From positions 7,261,001 through 7,325,000 of the forward strand of contig CAUJGJ010000397.1 in the NCBI GenBank assembly GCA_963170055.1: a DNA stretch of 64,000 nt, written 5' to 3'. Shown piece by piece: positions 32,387 through 43,900 of this stretch. Positions within the stretch are counted from its first letter, which is position 1; every line of letters starts with the position of its first letter. A model generated the notes under the pieces. The model saw nothing but the letters and a program-made list of their open reading frames with translations. It did not search any database and was not told the DNA's origin. Source of the DNA: Halisarca cf. caerulea (taxonomy: Eukaryota > Porifera > Demospongiae > Chondrillida > Halisarcidae). The position numbers and the translations under genes were made by a program.

Positions 32387-32743
32387 CTAAACTGTCTCAT
32401 CATTGTCGGACAAACATGAATTGTTTCCATAATCATGTTCCATTTCAGCTTCACTTTCGTCATTGCAACCAGTCTCGGCTTCATTGCGGTGATCTGCATC
32501 ACTTTCTTCATAACAATCGGCAAAAGAATCTCGAACACTTCTTGCCCTTTTTTCAGCCCTGTACGAACTATGATGATCCCGCCGAACGTGATAATACCAG
32601 GAAAATGACGAAGAAAACGAGATTCGACAGCCATCGATTCCACACACTATGTCGACCATACCACTGTGAGCACTTCTCATGTGAGAAACTAGTTCGAACA
32701 GAGTTAAATATCGTGCCTCGCAGCCCAATTTTGATCGACACAT
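32387..32743 (-). CDS. Small C2H2 zinc-finger protein with acidic tail
   Basis: 118 codons from ATG 32743. Two adjacent C2H2-like fingers, C..GC then H..AH (CRSKLGCEARYLTLFELVSH) and C..DGC then H..DHH, occupy roughly residues 2-62. They are followed by a basic patch (EKRARSVR) and an acidic Asp/Glu-rich tail ending SDNDETV. Zinc fingers plus acidic tail suggest a nuclear DNA- or protein-binding factor; the target is unknown. It is transcribed away from the SAM-domain gene, with 74 bp between the start codons. Further exons downstream are possible but not seen. Confidence 0.6.
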   Translation of the reverse strand: MCRSKLGCEARYLTLFELVSHMRSAHSGMVDIVCGIDGCRISFSSSFSWYYHVRRDHHSSYRAEKRARSVRDSFADCYEESDADHRNEAETGCNDESEAEMEHDYGNNSCLSDNDETV

Positions 32744-32817
32744 CCAAATTGTAACATATTTATGATGCAATATCATCAGATTGGCCGATGTGTGTTTTGA
32801 GCGCGCGTGGTCTACTA
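32744..32817. promoter_or_regulatory. Putative bidirectional promoter (74 bp)
   Basis: Lies between divergent start codons of the C2H2 and SAM-domain genes. It contains 'attgg' (inverse CCAAT) and the AT-rich 'atatttatgatgcaatatca'. Regulatory role is inferred from position only. Confidence 0.45.
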
Positions 32818-35225
32818 ATGGCGACTAAGCATACCCGAGTTCAGGAACTTTCGAAGACAGAGCTGAAGGATTACTTAATTCCGTTTGGGATTCTAAGTCA
32901 AAATGAGGCTAGTGAACTTGAAGGTAAGTTTTGTTGCAGTACAAGTCATTATCTACGTAAACATGCAATATACCATGTGCGGCCTTGCCGGCACTCACTG
33001 GCTGCTTCGATTGTTGTAGTGTTTGCATGTATGCTTGTTTGTTCTATATACATAGAAAGAGGAATGGATGGAAAAGCATTTTGTTCTTTGAGTAGAGAAG
33101 ATGTTGCTATCTTATTCCCGGATAAGAGCCAATTTCTGCTGGGAGTGAAACTTTACAAAGAAATACAAATTATTCGAAAGCAAACCATGGAAACATCAAG
33201 TGACTGTGACTTGGAATCTGTAGAAGAGTCTTCTCAATGCAATTCGCTGTCTTCAAGGAGACTATCTCTCGACCACCAGGCTTCATCATCTAAGTCTTCA
33301 CAATATAATTCGCTGTCTTCAGGAAGACCGACATCTCTTGATCACCAGGTTTCATCAACTAAGAGAAAGGATACAGTGCTGGGAAAATATTCCCTACCAA
33401 AATTTTCACCTGATGTGTGGAAAAGGCCATCAAGACTGACAAGTTCCATACCTCTGTCCTCAGAAATAAATTGATTAGAGAATCATGCAGGTCACTCAAA
33501 GGGTACTGCCAATATGAGGGAAGATTACCAACTGCAGCCGAGAAGAGGAAACTTGGAAAATGTTGTTCCAGTTGGCACCAAAGAGTCTTGGTGATCCAGA
33601 AGGCTTGGCAGTCACAGGAGTTCAAGAAGTAAGCAATTACCATACATTATTATGGTTTATATGTAACAGTTATGGATTTTGACTTTGTAGGCTAAAAGTG
33701 CTGGTCATTCTCTGTTCTCACTTAAAAGTTCTTTTCTAATAAAGGATGTCCAAACAGACTTGTACATGTACTTTTTGATAGTGCACAACAGTCTATTGGC
33801 AATCGTTTTCCTATTACTATTTCCAGTACTTGAGAAATAGAAGCCGGGCTCGAGCAAAGGCCAGGCTTGAATTAAGGCTGGGTCAAAACCTTCTGGAAGG
33901 AAATGGAGGCCAGGGCTTCTATTCGAGCAAATACGGTATACATGTGAAACTTAGTATAAAAATGCGAAATTCTGTGTAAGCATGTAAGTATGCATTGATG
34001 CATGCATATACTTCATTCTTATATGCTTTCCAATTTTCCATGCAAATTAAGGCTGCCTTGAATCAGCAAATATCTAAATGGTTCCTAAATAATAGTCACT
34101 TGGACAGAAAGGCCATGGGCATAGTAAGTGCAAGATCTTCAACCAGCACATTAATGAATACAGGGGAAGAGGATGACATTGTAGCAGGTGATCACATTTC
34201 AGAGCTAAAAAAGGAGATGAAAAAGAAGAGCTTTCACTGGGACAATGATAAGGTGTCACGCCTACTCTTCCTCACATACCTTCTCCGAGCTCAGAAACGC
34301 GCTGAAAATAAGATGCGATTTGGTGAAGAGATTGGAATTTTTCCTTGCTTTGAAACACCATTATTTGTGAGTTTACCTGCACTTACAATGGGCTGCACAA
34401 TAATTGCATGCCACTGCATACAGCCAAATTAAATGAATCTTATACAATTGATGTCATATCACTACATGCACGTCTAGTTACTTCAAGAACTTTTCCACAA
34501 ATGTAGTAAGCATTTTGAGAGCACCAAGAGCGTTTTGGATGCTCTCCTCCCTATCCAAGAGAAGTGGTGTAGCAGGATTATGCCTGCACTAGTAGCTTTG
34601 TGCTCTTCTGAGGATGACACAATTCATGGTATAAAATTAAATTATGTGCATGAAAATAATATTGACTATGTGATAACTGCATGTATTCTTTGTTTGCCAT
34701 GCATATATAGAATTGGACTGTTTGATAGTACTTGTTAACAAGTTAAGGCCAAAGAACAGCAAGCTATCAGTAGATGACAGATTGGCACACATTGTGTGCA
34801 TTGAAAAGGTATATTGCATGCATGTACTCAATTTTTACTTAACGATAATTGTATTAATATTTTTTTATTTCATTATTGTATAGTCACTGGAGGATTGCAA
34901 GGATAGGCATATGATGAAGCATGACCCGTATGTTGCAGTCATCGGGACAATGGATAGCATGGATGATTGCATGCTTATATCAGATCAAAAGATAGTATGC
35001 TGGATTTCCTCTTGTCATAGTGGTGTCGGCGTAGTCAGCATTGTAGTCCTCTTGATGGCATTTTGCCACACTTTCAATCTCAAATTTTCTGATGAAGTGG
35101 CAGAAGCTATGGAGTTCCTTCAGTTTAAACTTTTGGGTCTGTCAGAGAGGAAGAAACGGAGCATTTCCTTCCAAAATATCCTCCGGGCAGTAGCATTGGA
35201 AGAAGAACAAGTGATTCGAGTTTAA
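32818..35225 (+). CDS. SAM-domain-containing protein gene, six exons, probable frameshift
   Basis: Exons: 32818-32923, 33056-about 33630, 34052-34370, 34478-34628, 34711-34808 and 34884-35225. The first two encode a SAM domain (KTELKDYLIPFGILSQNE, joined to RGMDGKAFCSLSREDVAILF), a helical protein-protein interaction module, followed by a Ser-rich linker. A conserved-looking helical region KFHTSVLRNKLIRESCRSLK begins in a different frame, because a TG is duplicated in 'gatgtgtgga' (33411-33420). Later exons give EEDDIVAGDHISELKKEMKK, LLQELFHKCSKHFE and a C-terminal domain with MKHDPYVAVIGTMDS. The layout matches the multi-copy SAM-domain proteins of invertebrates and fish with a C-terminal domain of unknown function. 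The last codons and stop lie in a palindrome insertion. Confidence 0.65.
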
Positions 35226-35269
35226 AAAACTCGTGGGCCGCCCACGGCCCTGGAAACTCGAATCACTTG
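35208..35269. repeat. Nested perfect palindrome supplying the SAM gene's stop codon
   Basis: CAAGTGATTCGAGTTT (35208-35223) is perfectly inverted at 35254-35269. Inside it lies a second palindrome CGTGGGccgCCCACG. The same outer/inner plan ends the type 2 MITEs at about 5.2 and 18.3 kb, so this is a related mobile hairpin. The SAM gene's frame enters it and terminates at TAA 35223-35225. Confidence 0.85.
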
Positions 35270-35340
35270 GAGATTATCCTCACAGAATTGAAAGATCCCT
35301 GAGTAATACGTGGCTTTGTTTAGTGATGTATAATTATAAA

Positions 35341-35396
35341 ATGTGTGTGTGTGTATGTGTGTGTGCGTGTGTGCGTGTGTGTATGTGTGTGTGTGT

Positions 35397-35454
<58 letters not shown>

Positions 35455-35469
35455 ACGTGTGTGTGTGTA

Positions 35470-35524
<55 letters not shown>
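35341..35524. repeat. (GT)n microsatellite
   Basis: GT repeat of about 180 bp with a few TA and ACAC interruptions. Predicted Cys/Val ORFs on either strand are repeat translations. Confidence 0.95.
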
Positions 35525-35526
<2 letters not shown>

Positions 35527-35644
35527 CTGGAATTATTGTGCTCTGCTGTCATTCTGCATGTTCACAGGAAGAAAACATAGAATCTGTTAGGGAAATGATG
35601 GTGAGTTAATATGTACACATGTGCATATATTGTACTATATGCAT

Positions 35645-35699
35645 GTGCTGTGTGTGTTTGTGTGTGTGCGTGTGTGTGTATGTGTACATGTGTGTGTTT

Positions 35700-35765
<66 letters not shown>
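35645..35765. repeat. (GT)n microsatellite
   Basis: Second GT repeat about 120 bp downstream of the first. Confidence 0.95.
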
Positions 35766-35768
<3 letters not shown>

Positions 35769-35879
35769 ACGTACTCTTTCAGCATGTCTATTTAATATAT
35801 TTTATATTCCTTTTCTAACCATGTAGGCAACCAACAACCAGCCCACATGGCAGCTATAACATTTTCCAAGTAAAACTTC

Positions 35880-36185
35880 ATCATTTATTCCTTTTATTAA
35901 TATTATTATTATTCTTAACTCTCTCTTATTTATTATATATTAATTTATATACATTATAATTCTACAGTATAATTGTATATATTATTATATTCATGACATT
36001 ATTTACATACTAATTATTAATAAACCATTACAATAAAATAAAAATTAAAATGATATATAACAGTATTTCAACAAATTATAAATCCATGCATAATACAGTC
36101 AATTATAGAAAACATGTACACAGTAGTTTTTCAGAATCAAGTTAGATTCTTCGCATAAGCATACAATACACTGGGATACTTGAAA
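35880..36185. other. AT-rich sequence without a gene
   Basis: Very AT-rich ('attattattattattctta' and similar) with no ORF of interest. Confidence 0.6.
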
Positions 36186-36187
36186 AC

Positions 36188-36264
36188 ACGGAATACGGAA
36201 TAGCGGAATAACGGAATAGCGGAATAACGGAATAGCGGAATAGCGGAATAGCGGAATAACGGAA
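36188..36264. repeat. 8-bp minisatellite (CGGAATAR)n
   Basis: About nine units of cggaatag or cggaataa. It immediately precedes an ATGGCGGCG start context. Confidence 0.9.
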
Positions 36265-36269
36265 ACAAG

Positions 36270-36398
36270 ATGGCGGCGTTCGATCGAGATTCGCTGCGAA
36301 GAGGCAAGTGCAAACTGCCGTACTTCCAAATTATCGTCGGAACTTTGCAAATGGTGATCATGGTCGCTAAATCCGTTAGTCACGCGCACGACGCATAG
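36270..36398 (+). CDS. Small ORF in an AAGATGGCGGC context
   Basis: 42 codons starting MAAFDRDSLRRGKCKLPYFQ, with the initiator inside AAGATGGCGGC, which matches the YY1-type element found at many animal transcription starts. No homology recognised. It could be a first exon, an upstream ORF of the MULE gene or chance. Confidence 0.25.
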   Translation: MAAFDRDSLRRGKCKLPYFQIIVGTLQMVIMVAKSVSHAHDA

Positions 36399-36719
36399 AT
36401 TCAGATACTCGTCACTGATGGTCTACGTATATCTTGTTTTCGTCTTTATTCCCTTCGAGTCATTCAGATCGATATTGAGAGTCAAATGAGAAACTGAGGG
36501 TTTTTTCCGTAGATTTCTATGTTCCGCCAAACTCGGCCAAAATACGGCAAATTTCCTTCAAATTTGCAGCAAGAGTAATCATATACACCAGGAAAACTAT
36601 CGTAATTGCACAATGATGCACATGCGCTAATAAATCCCAAGCAGCTGCAAGATGCTGATACGCTATCAATAAATCCCAATCAGCTGCAAAGGCTTAAATC
36701 ACAGCCAACACGTGCTAAG

Positions 36720-38943
36720 ATGGACAAAGAAGAGAAAATCTGTTCTGTTGGCGAATCCAGGTAAATCCCTTGCTGCAGCTGCAGTTTTGAGCAACTGTCA
36801 GAGTCATTAATTGCATTGCAACTTTCTTTTAATTTGTTTAGTGACAGTGGTTATAACAGAGACACATATCAGGCTGAAATGGATATTCTTCTTCTAAGCA
36901 GGTAAGTACAACATACTAGATAGCACCAGTCAGATTCAGAATCCGTAATTGAGAATGCCAAGTACTACTGCATACAATACAACAACCTTACAGTCTCACT
37001 GCATCCGTCTAGCCTTGTCTATCCCTGTACCTGTCTAGCCCTGCACCCATCTAGCCCTGTACTTGTCTAGCCCTGCACCCATCTAGCCCTGTACTCGTCT
37101 AGGCCTGTACCCATCTAGCCCTGTACCCATCTCAGTAGCCCTGTACTCATTAGCCCTGTGCCCATCTAGCCCTGTACTCATCTAGCCCTGTACTTGTCTA
37201 GCCCTGTGCCCATCTAGCCCTGTACTCGTCTAGGCCTGTACCCATCTAGCCCTGTACCCATCTCAGTAGCCCTGTACTCATCTAGCCCTGTGCCCATCTA
37301 GCCCTGTACTCATCTAGCCCTGTACTCGTCTAGCCTTGTGTCCATCTAGCCCTAGCTGTGCCCATCTAGCCCTGTGCCCATCTAGCCCTGTACTCATCTG
37401 GCCCTGTACTCATCTGGCCCTGTACCCATCTGGCACTGTACCCATCTGGTCCTGTACTCATCTGGTCCTGTACTCATCTGGCACTGTACCCATTTGGCAC
37501 TGTACCCATCTGGCCCTGTACTCATCTGGTCCTGTACTCATCTGGCCCTGTACTCATCTGGCACTGTACCCATCTGGTCCTGTACTCATCTGGTCCTGTA
37601 CTCATCTGGCCCTGTACTCATCTGGCCCTGTACTCATCTGGCCCTGTACTCATCTGGTCCTGTACTCATCTGGCCCTGTACTCATCTGGCCCTGTACTCA
37701 TCTGGCCCTGTACTCATCTGGCCCTGTATTCATCTAGCCCTGTACTGTCATCATGCCAATCCTATTCTTGTTTCACATATTTTTGCGCTCTCCTTTTACC
37801 CAAAGGTATAATTTTTGATATCCTCTCTGGTACGCAAGGTTTTTACTCAGTGTGTAGGCCTATTTTTGGTTCCTTTATAATAGTCAGGCCCAGGGCTGAA
37901 ATCTTTAATGATGTTTATATTGTTTGGATTAAAGGGTGATAATTACTTATTAATATGGTTGGAAAGGTCACAAAGGTGTGCAATTGCTAAAAACAAGGCA
38001 CGCTTTTTTCCCTTGATGTTGACCACTACCATTATTAAATAGAACAAAATGTAATGTAATTATATGTTCTTTCATTGGTAAATAATGGTATAATTGCTCC
38101 CATAAAATTTTGTGTTTCAGGAAATACATCAGCCAATTCCAATTGAAGCCTGCAGAGTTCTATGAAGGTGATAGGCAACTTCCCATCTTCGCGAAGATCC
38201 CTGGAGGGAAGAAGCGACTGCTATCTGCCGAGGACACTGTGAGATGCATCTTGCACCCACAGCATATGGATACCCACGTGTGTTCCAAAACACCAGCTTT
38301 TGTTAATCACAATGTCATGTTCTTGGTGGACACTACCAAGCTAGGAGATCCAGGAGATCTTGAGAGTGATGATCTGGGTGTGTGGCATAACAACCGTGTG
38401 GACACAGTTCATTTTAGGGTAAAAGTGGATGAAGAAGAAGTCACTGAAGTGGTCAGGTCACCTGCATTTGGGACCATCAATCGTAACACATATGCCCTGA
38501 AAAGAGTGTATCGTACACATGGCACCGATAGAACATTCAGAAAGATTTCTGCATCTGTCATAGGTAAGGATACTACTTATAATTGTGGATTGCATTTAGA
38601 GCATGTGCATGTACATCAATATCACATTTCATGCTGTTACATTTTCCCCATGCACAGCTCCCACTGGCAAACCTCACCACATTTATCTGATTATCTACAA
38701 ATTTGATGGAGTGGAAGAGCATACAGTTTTAGTTCGACCACACCGAAACAGTAAAAAGCAGAAGCCACACATCAGAACAGCCCATAGTGTGAAGCGCCAG
38801 TTAATAACAGCTCTTGCTACACAACCTCCTAAAGAAGCCATTACGACCATCACTAAAGACAGCGGTGGTCTCTTACATTCTGTTAGTGCAAGCCACCTTC
38901 CAAAAAATCGTCAGCAGGCTTATTATCTGAAGCGAAGCCATAC
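36720..38943 (+). pseudogene. N-terminal half of a MULE transposase gene, cut by a large insertion
   Basis: Four exons in phase: 36720-36760 (MDKEEKICSVGES), 36842-36901 (DSGYNRDTYQAEMDILLLSR), 38121-38563 and 38658 onward. Exon 3 has KKRLLSAEDTVRCILHPQHM, DTTKLGDPGDLESDDLGVW and YALKRVYRTHGTDRTF. Exon 4 has HHIYLIIYKFDG and ends SASHLPKNRQQAYYLKRSH. This N-terminal region belongs to MULE-type transposases of invertebrates in which it is followed by an APEPMAVL...DPTF catalytic core. Here the frame runs into foreign sequence after 38943 and stops at 38962. The missing core lies at 61263-63846 in a compatible frame. Confidence 0.72.
36990..37750. repeat. 15-16 bp minisatellite (CATCTRGCCCTGTACY)n
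   Basis: Some 48 units of 'catctagccctgtactc', shifting to 'catctggccctgtactc' after about 37397. It lies in intron 2 of the MULE gene. The core TAGCCCTRTR resembles the minisatellite inside the 6.3-6.9 kb hairpin arms. The open frames across it are repeat translations. Confidence 0.93.
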
Positions 38944-39361
38944 CAAACACAGGATTAACTAGCCGACAATACGGCAACCGTGTACAATATGCACGGTACC
39001 GTATATTCGAGTGATACGGAAAAAACGGGTATCCCGTGTTCTCTATAACGGGCCCGTTTATGCCCGTAGTGGCACAGATTCTAGACGGGAGTCATCGTGC
39101 AACACCCGTCATCTTCTTTCAAGACGGGCAGCCATCGTCTCGTCTCTATGCCGTCCTTTAACTCGATCGTTCGGCGGTATTGGCTCCTGTTCGGTTCTTA
39201 TTCAGGTATGTTCTTATCTTTTCATGCAATCGCAAACGTGATTCGATAAATGGTGACGGTAGCAAAGACTTTTGTAAGCAATAAATCAATTCGTCGGCTT
39301 ATAGAAGCCAAGTATAAAATCAGTGTGTGAAAATTTTGTTATTTGAGTTTGATGTCAGTGT

Positions 39362-40747
39362 CTATACTGTAATATCTTCTTCAGGCTCTGGAGAAGTTGG
39401 TGGCTTTAAAGCCCACTGAGGCCCTGTTGGAGGAGGAAGTGCTGATGGTGTACCCTCAATCCTCGCCTTGAGGAAGCTCCCATTCTTTAAGGCCTTCTTG
39501 CACCTCTTGTCAAGCTTTTTGATCAACTTGTTAAGCTCTGTAAAAAAATTGAAGGCCATTTTAAACATCATTATGGTAGTAATACAGTGACATAAATTTG
39601 AATTTAATTCTCATAGTTAAATAGGCATAGGGCAAAGTAAGGCATACAGCTGTAGGCCATGGCCCCACCAATAATTAATTTTGTATGTACTTACCATCCG
39701 AGCGCCACGGTAATGTATGGTGAACCATGTGATCATCATCACCACCACTCTCTTCACTCATGAAGTGATAGGAGATTTCTTTCCATTTTGCAGCTTCGGA
39801 GGGCTTAGTATACTTGGTCCGTCGTGTATAGAGCTGCATCAAAGAATATGTCATAAGCTATGCATGTAATGATAGCAGTACAGTACTCACATTTCTTTGA
39901 TTCTGGCGCCTTTTCGTTTTTCTAACATTTTCCTCCACCTTTTCTTTTCTCTCGGAGCGGCTATCATTGATAATGCGACGGCTGCTTTCATAGTAACGGT
40001 AAATTGCCCCTATAGTAATAATTACATACAGTAGTCTAAGAAATGATTAAGTAATATGAATTGAAGCTTGCATGGAGCCAAAACATACGTTTGAGTACTC
40101 TATCTTCCTGACTGGTGTACTTTGGCTTTAGTTCCTGCATCAACTTGCCTACAACAGCTGAATTTCGAGGATGATTGTAGCTGTAAATTAGAATAAGTGG
40201 AGTATTTTCAATCTGCACACATTATCATTATGTATACATATGCAAAGCGGCTGATCTCCATACCTCAACTTCCCATCAAAGCGATCAACATTCTCAAAAG
40301 AGGAATGAAGTAGTCTGATGGTCATCTATAAATAAACAACGTAAACGGCAGTAAAAACGGACGTAAAGGATGGCATAACCAATTCGCAGAACTCACTGAG
40401 ACATCCGGTGGTACTCGAGCGTGTGAGACCTTGGCCGCATTGCTGGAGACCACCGATTGGGAGGCAACATGTGATTGGAGCGAAGCGATGTTTTCTTTCA
40501 TGCTCTGCAACTCGCGCTGTAGTTCCTCGTTTGCTGATTTCAGGCGAGTCATGTCCTGATTTTGGTGGAGGTTGGTGTCAATAAGGTAATCAATCTTCTG
40601 GTGCAGAGAGAGATCACAGTGTTGTTCGTTCCAGCTGTCCACGCCAGAGGAGTTAAAACTGACACCAGAGGAGTTAAAATTGTCCTGACGATTGCTAAGT
40701 TGGTTTCTGGACGGTGTAGAGTAAAACTGGGGAGTTTGCGGGAACAT
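39362..40747 (-). CDS. Unknown multi-exon gene, left end of the giant element
   Basis: Six minus-strand exons with clear GT/AG borders: 40397-40747, 40264-40325, 40089-40180, about 39891-40012, about 39694-39834 and 39362-about 39540. The protein begins MFPQTPQFYSTPSRNQ. It has a coiled-coil-like stretch (LKSANEELQRELQSMKENIA) in exon 1, then FENVDRFDGKLSYNHPRNSA, a strongly basic RKTKRRQNQRN, YTRRTKYTKPSEAAKWKEIS, and a C-terminal LPWRSDELNKLIKKLDKR with a Pro-rich tail. Length is about 310 aa. I do not recognise the family. Basic residues and coiled coil suggest a nuclear DNA- or protein-binding accessory protein. No stop or frame break is visible. Confidence 0.65.
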
Positions 40748-40901
40748 TTTGATTCAGATAGATCATAGACTTGCTTGCGAATGTCTACCAGAACACAGCT
40801 GATTTGAATAATACCGCGCTTTTGTGGCTAACGCATGCACAGTTTTTTTAGCGGGAAACGTTGGTGTAGTCGCGCGCGCGTACATCGTGGTTCCTCGATG
40901 A
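40748..40901. promoter_or_regulatory. Putative bidirectional promoter of the accessory gene pair
   Basis: 154 bp between the minus-strand ATG at 40747 and the proposed plus-strand ATG at 40902. It is CG-rich relative to its surroundings ('agtcgcgcgcgcgtac'). Role inferred from the divergent arrangement. Confidence 0.4.
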
Positions 40902-43900
40902 TGTATGGTCAGAGGAGTAACAATTACCGGTGAGTCTCGCTGATCGTTATGAAATTTCAACCATGCACTCTGGTATCGTATATTATTTCAGGTTGATAAG
41001 GAAGAGAACCCTACTTCCAAACACTTCTAGTTATCTCTTACTAGTTAGCCCACAACTATTTTGTCCCGTATTTGTGCTAAGAAATGCCAGGTTTAAGCGT
41101 CTCAAAATTTTCGTTCCTGATGTCAGGAAAAAGGATGTTCAATATTAGGTGCTCTCTACCTTGAATTGAGTAATTTCAGGAGGGCTTCATCCATATCTGA
41201 AGCATCCTCGTCAAACCATAGATCATAGTAATATATAGCGTCAAACTTGTGATAGTACCCATAACTGTATGACTAGTGTAGTGTTGAGAGCCCGACTTTT
41301 ACCTGTTTGTATATTCCATGCTAAATTTAGACTTTATCTGCCCTGGCAAGCTAGGCTGTGACTGTTTATAGCCGCATAAATGCGAGAGTTCATGTAAGAA
41401 TGGATTGTATCTGCCATGCTGCGGCATGAAGGGTTCTTTAAACTGTACTTTGTATCATGGATACTGATAAGAGTCCATGTAAGAGTGGACCGTATATCTG
41501 CCGTGAAGTGTTTTTTAGGCCGTTGTTTGGATTTGTGGATGTGACTGTCCATGTAAGAGGACCGTATCTGCCATGAAGTGTTCTTGAGGCCCTTGTTTGT
41601 ATTCATGGATGTGAGTGTCTATGTAAGAGTGGACCGTATCTGCCATGAAGTGTTCTTGAGGCCCTTGTTTGTATTCATCATGGATGTGAGTGTCCATGTT
41701 AGAGTGGACCGTACCTGCCATGAAGTGATGTTAGGCCCTTGTTTGTATTCATGGATGAGAGTGTCCATGCATGTAAGAGTGCACCATATCTGCCATGAAG
41801 TGTTCGTATTCATGGATGTGAGTGTTCATGTAAGAGTGGACCGTATCTGCCATTATGTGTTTTAGGCCCTTGTTTGTATTCATCATGGATGTGAGTGTCC
41901 ATGTAAGAGTGGACCGTATCTGCCATAATGTGTTTATAGGCCCTTGTTTGTATTCATCATGGATGTGAGTGTCCATGTTAGAGTGGACCATATCTGCCAT
42001 GAAGTGATGTTAGGCCCTTGTTTGTATTCATGGATGTGAGTGTCCATGTAAGAGTGGACCGTATCTGCCATGAAGTGCTGTTGAGGCCCTTGTTTGTATT
42101 CATGGATGTGAGTGTCCATGTAAGAGTGGACCGTATCTGCCATGAAGTGCTGTTAGGCCCTTGTTTGTATTCATGGATGTGAGTGTCCATGTAAGAGTGG
42201 ACCGTATCTGCCATGAAGTGCTGTTAGGCCCTTGTTTGTATTCATGGATGTGAGTGTCCATGTAAGAGTGGACCGTATCTGCCATGAAGTGTTCTTGAGG
42301 CCCTTGTTTGTATTCATCATGGATGTGAGTGTCCATGTTAGAGTGGACCGTACCTGCCATGAAGTGATGTTAGGCCCTTGTTTGTATTCATGGATGAGAG
42401 TGTCCATGCATGTAAGAGTGCACCATATCTGCCATGAAGTGTTCGTATTCATGGATGTGAGTGTTCATGTAAGAGTGGACCGTATCTGCCATTATGTGTT
42501 TTAGGCCCTTGTTTGTATTCATCATGGATGTGAGTGTCCATGTTAGAGTGGACCATATCTGCCATGAAGTGATGTTAGGCCCTTGTTTGTATTCATGGAT
42601 GTGAGTGTCCATGTAAGAGTGGACCGTATCTGCCATGAAGTGCTGTTGAGGCCCTTGTTTGTATTCATGGATGTGAGTGTCCATGTAAGAGTGGACCGTA
42701 TCTGCCATGAAGTGCTGTTAGGCCCTTGTTTGTATTCATGGATGTGAGTGTCCATGTAAGAGTGGACCGTATCTGCCATGAAGTGCTGTTAGGCCCTTGT
42801 TTGTATTCATGGATGTGAGTGTCCATGTAAGAGTGGACCGTATCTGCCATGAAGTGTTCTTGAGGCCCTTGTTTGTATTCATGGATGAGAGTGTCCATGC
42901 ATGTAAGAGTGGACCGTATCTGCCATGAAGTGTTCGTATTCATGGATGTGAGTGTTCATGTAAGAGTGGACCGTATCTGCCATTATGTGTTTTAGGCCCT
43001 TGTTTGTATTCATCATGGATGTGAGTGTCCATGTTAGAGTGGACCATATCTGCCATGAAGTGATGTTAGGCCCTTGTTTGTATTCATGGATGTGAGTGTC
43101 CATGTAAGAGTGGACCGTATCTGCCATGAAGTGATGTTAGGCCCTTGTTTGTATTCATGGATGTGAGTGTCCATGTAAGAGTGGACCGTATCTGCCATGA
43201 AGTGCTGTTAGGCCCTTGTTTGTATTCATCATGGATGTGAGTGTCCATGTTAGAGTGGACCATATCTGCCATGAAGTGATGTTAGGCCCTTGTTTGTATT
43301 CATCATGGATGTGAGTGTCCATGTTAGAGTGGACCATATCTGCCATGAAGTGATGTTAGGCCCTTGTTTGTATTCATCATGGATGTGAGTGTCCATGTTA
43401 GAGTGGACCATATCTGCCATGAAGTGATGTTAGGCCCTTGTTTGTATTCATGGATGTGAGTGTCCATGTAAGAGTGGACCGTATCTGCCATGAAGTGCTG
43501 TTGAGGCCCTTGTTTGTATTCATGGATGTGAGTGTCCATGTAAGAGTGGACCGTATCTGCCATGAAGTGCTGTTAGGCCCTTGTTTGTATTCATGGATGT
43601 GAGTGTCCATGTAAGAGTGGACCGTATCTGCCATGAAGTGCTGTTGAGGCCCTTGTTTGTATTCATGGATGTGAGTGTCCATGTAAGAGTGGACCGTATC
43701 TGCCATGAAGTGTTCTTGAGGCCCTTGTTTGTATTCATGGATGAGAGTGTCCATGCATGTAAGAGTGGACCGTATCTGCCATGAAGTGTTCGTATTCATG
43801 GATGTGAGTGTTCATGTAAGAGTGGACCATATCTGCCATTATGTGTTTTAGGCCCTTGTTTGTATTCATCATGGATGTGAGTGTCCATGTTAGAGTGGAC

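Noticed and set aside
35233..35826. Several Cys/Val- or Thr/His-rich ORFs
   Set aside because: GT microsatellite translations on both strands.
37336..37811. 133- and 105-codon ORFs rich in LYSSGPVLIW
   Set aside because: Minisatellite translation inside an intron.
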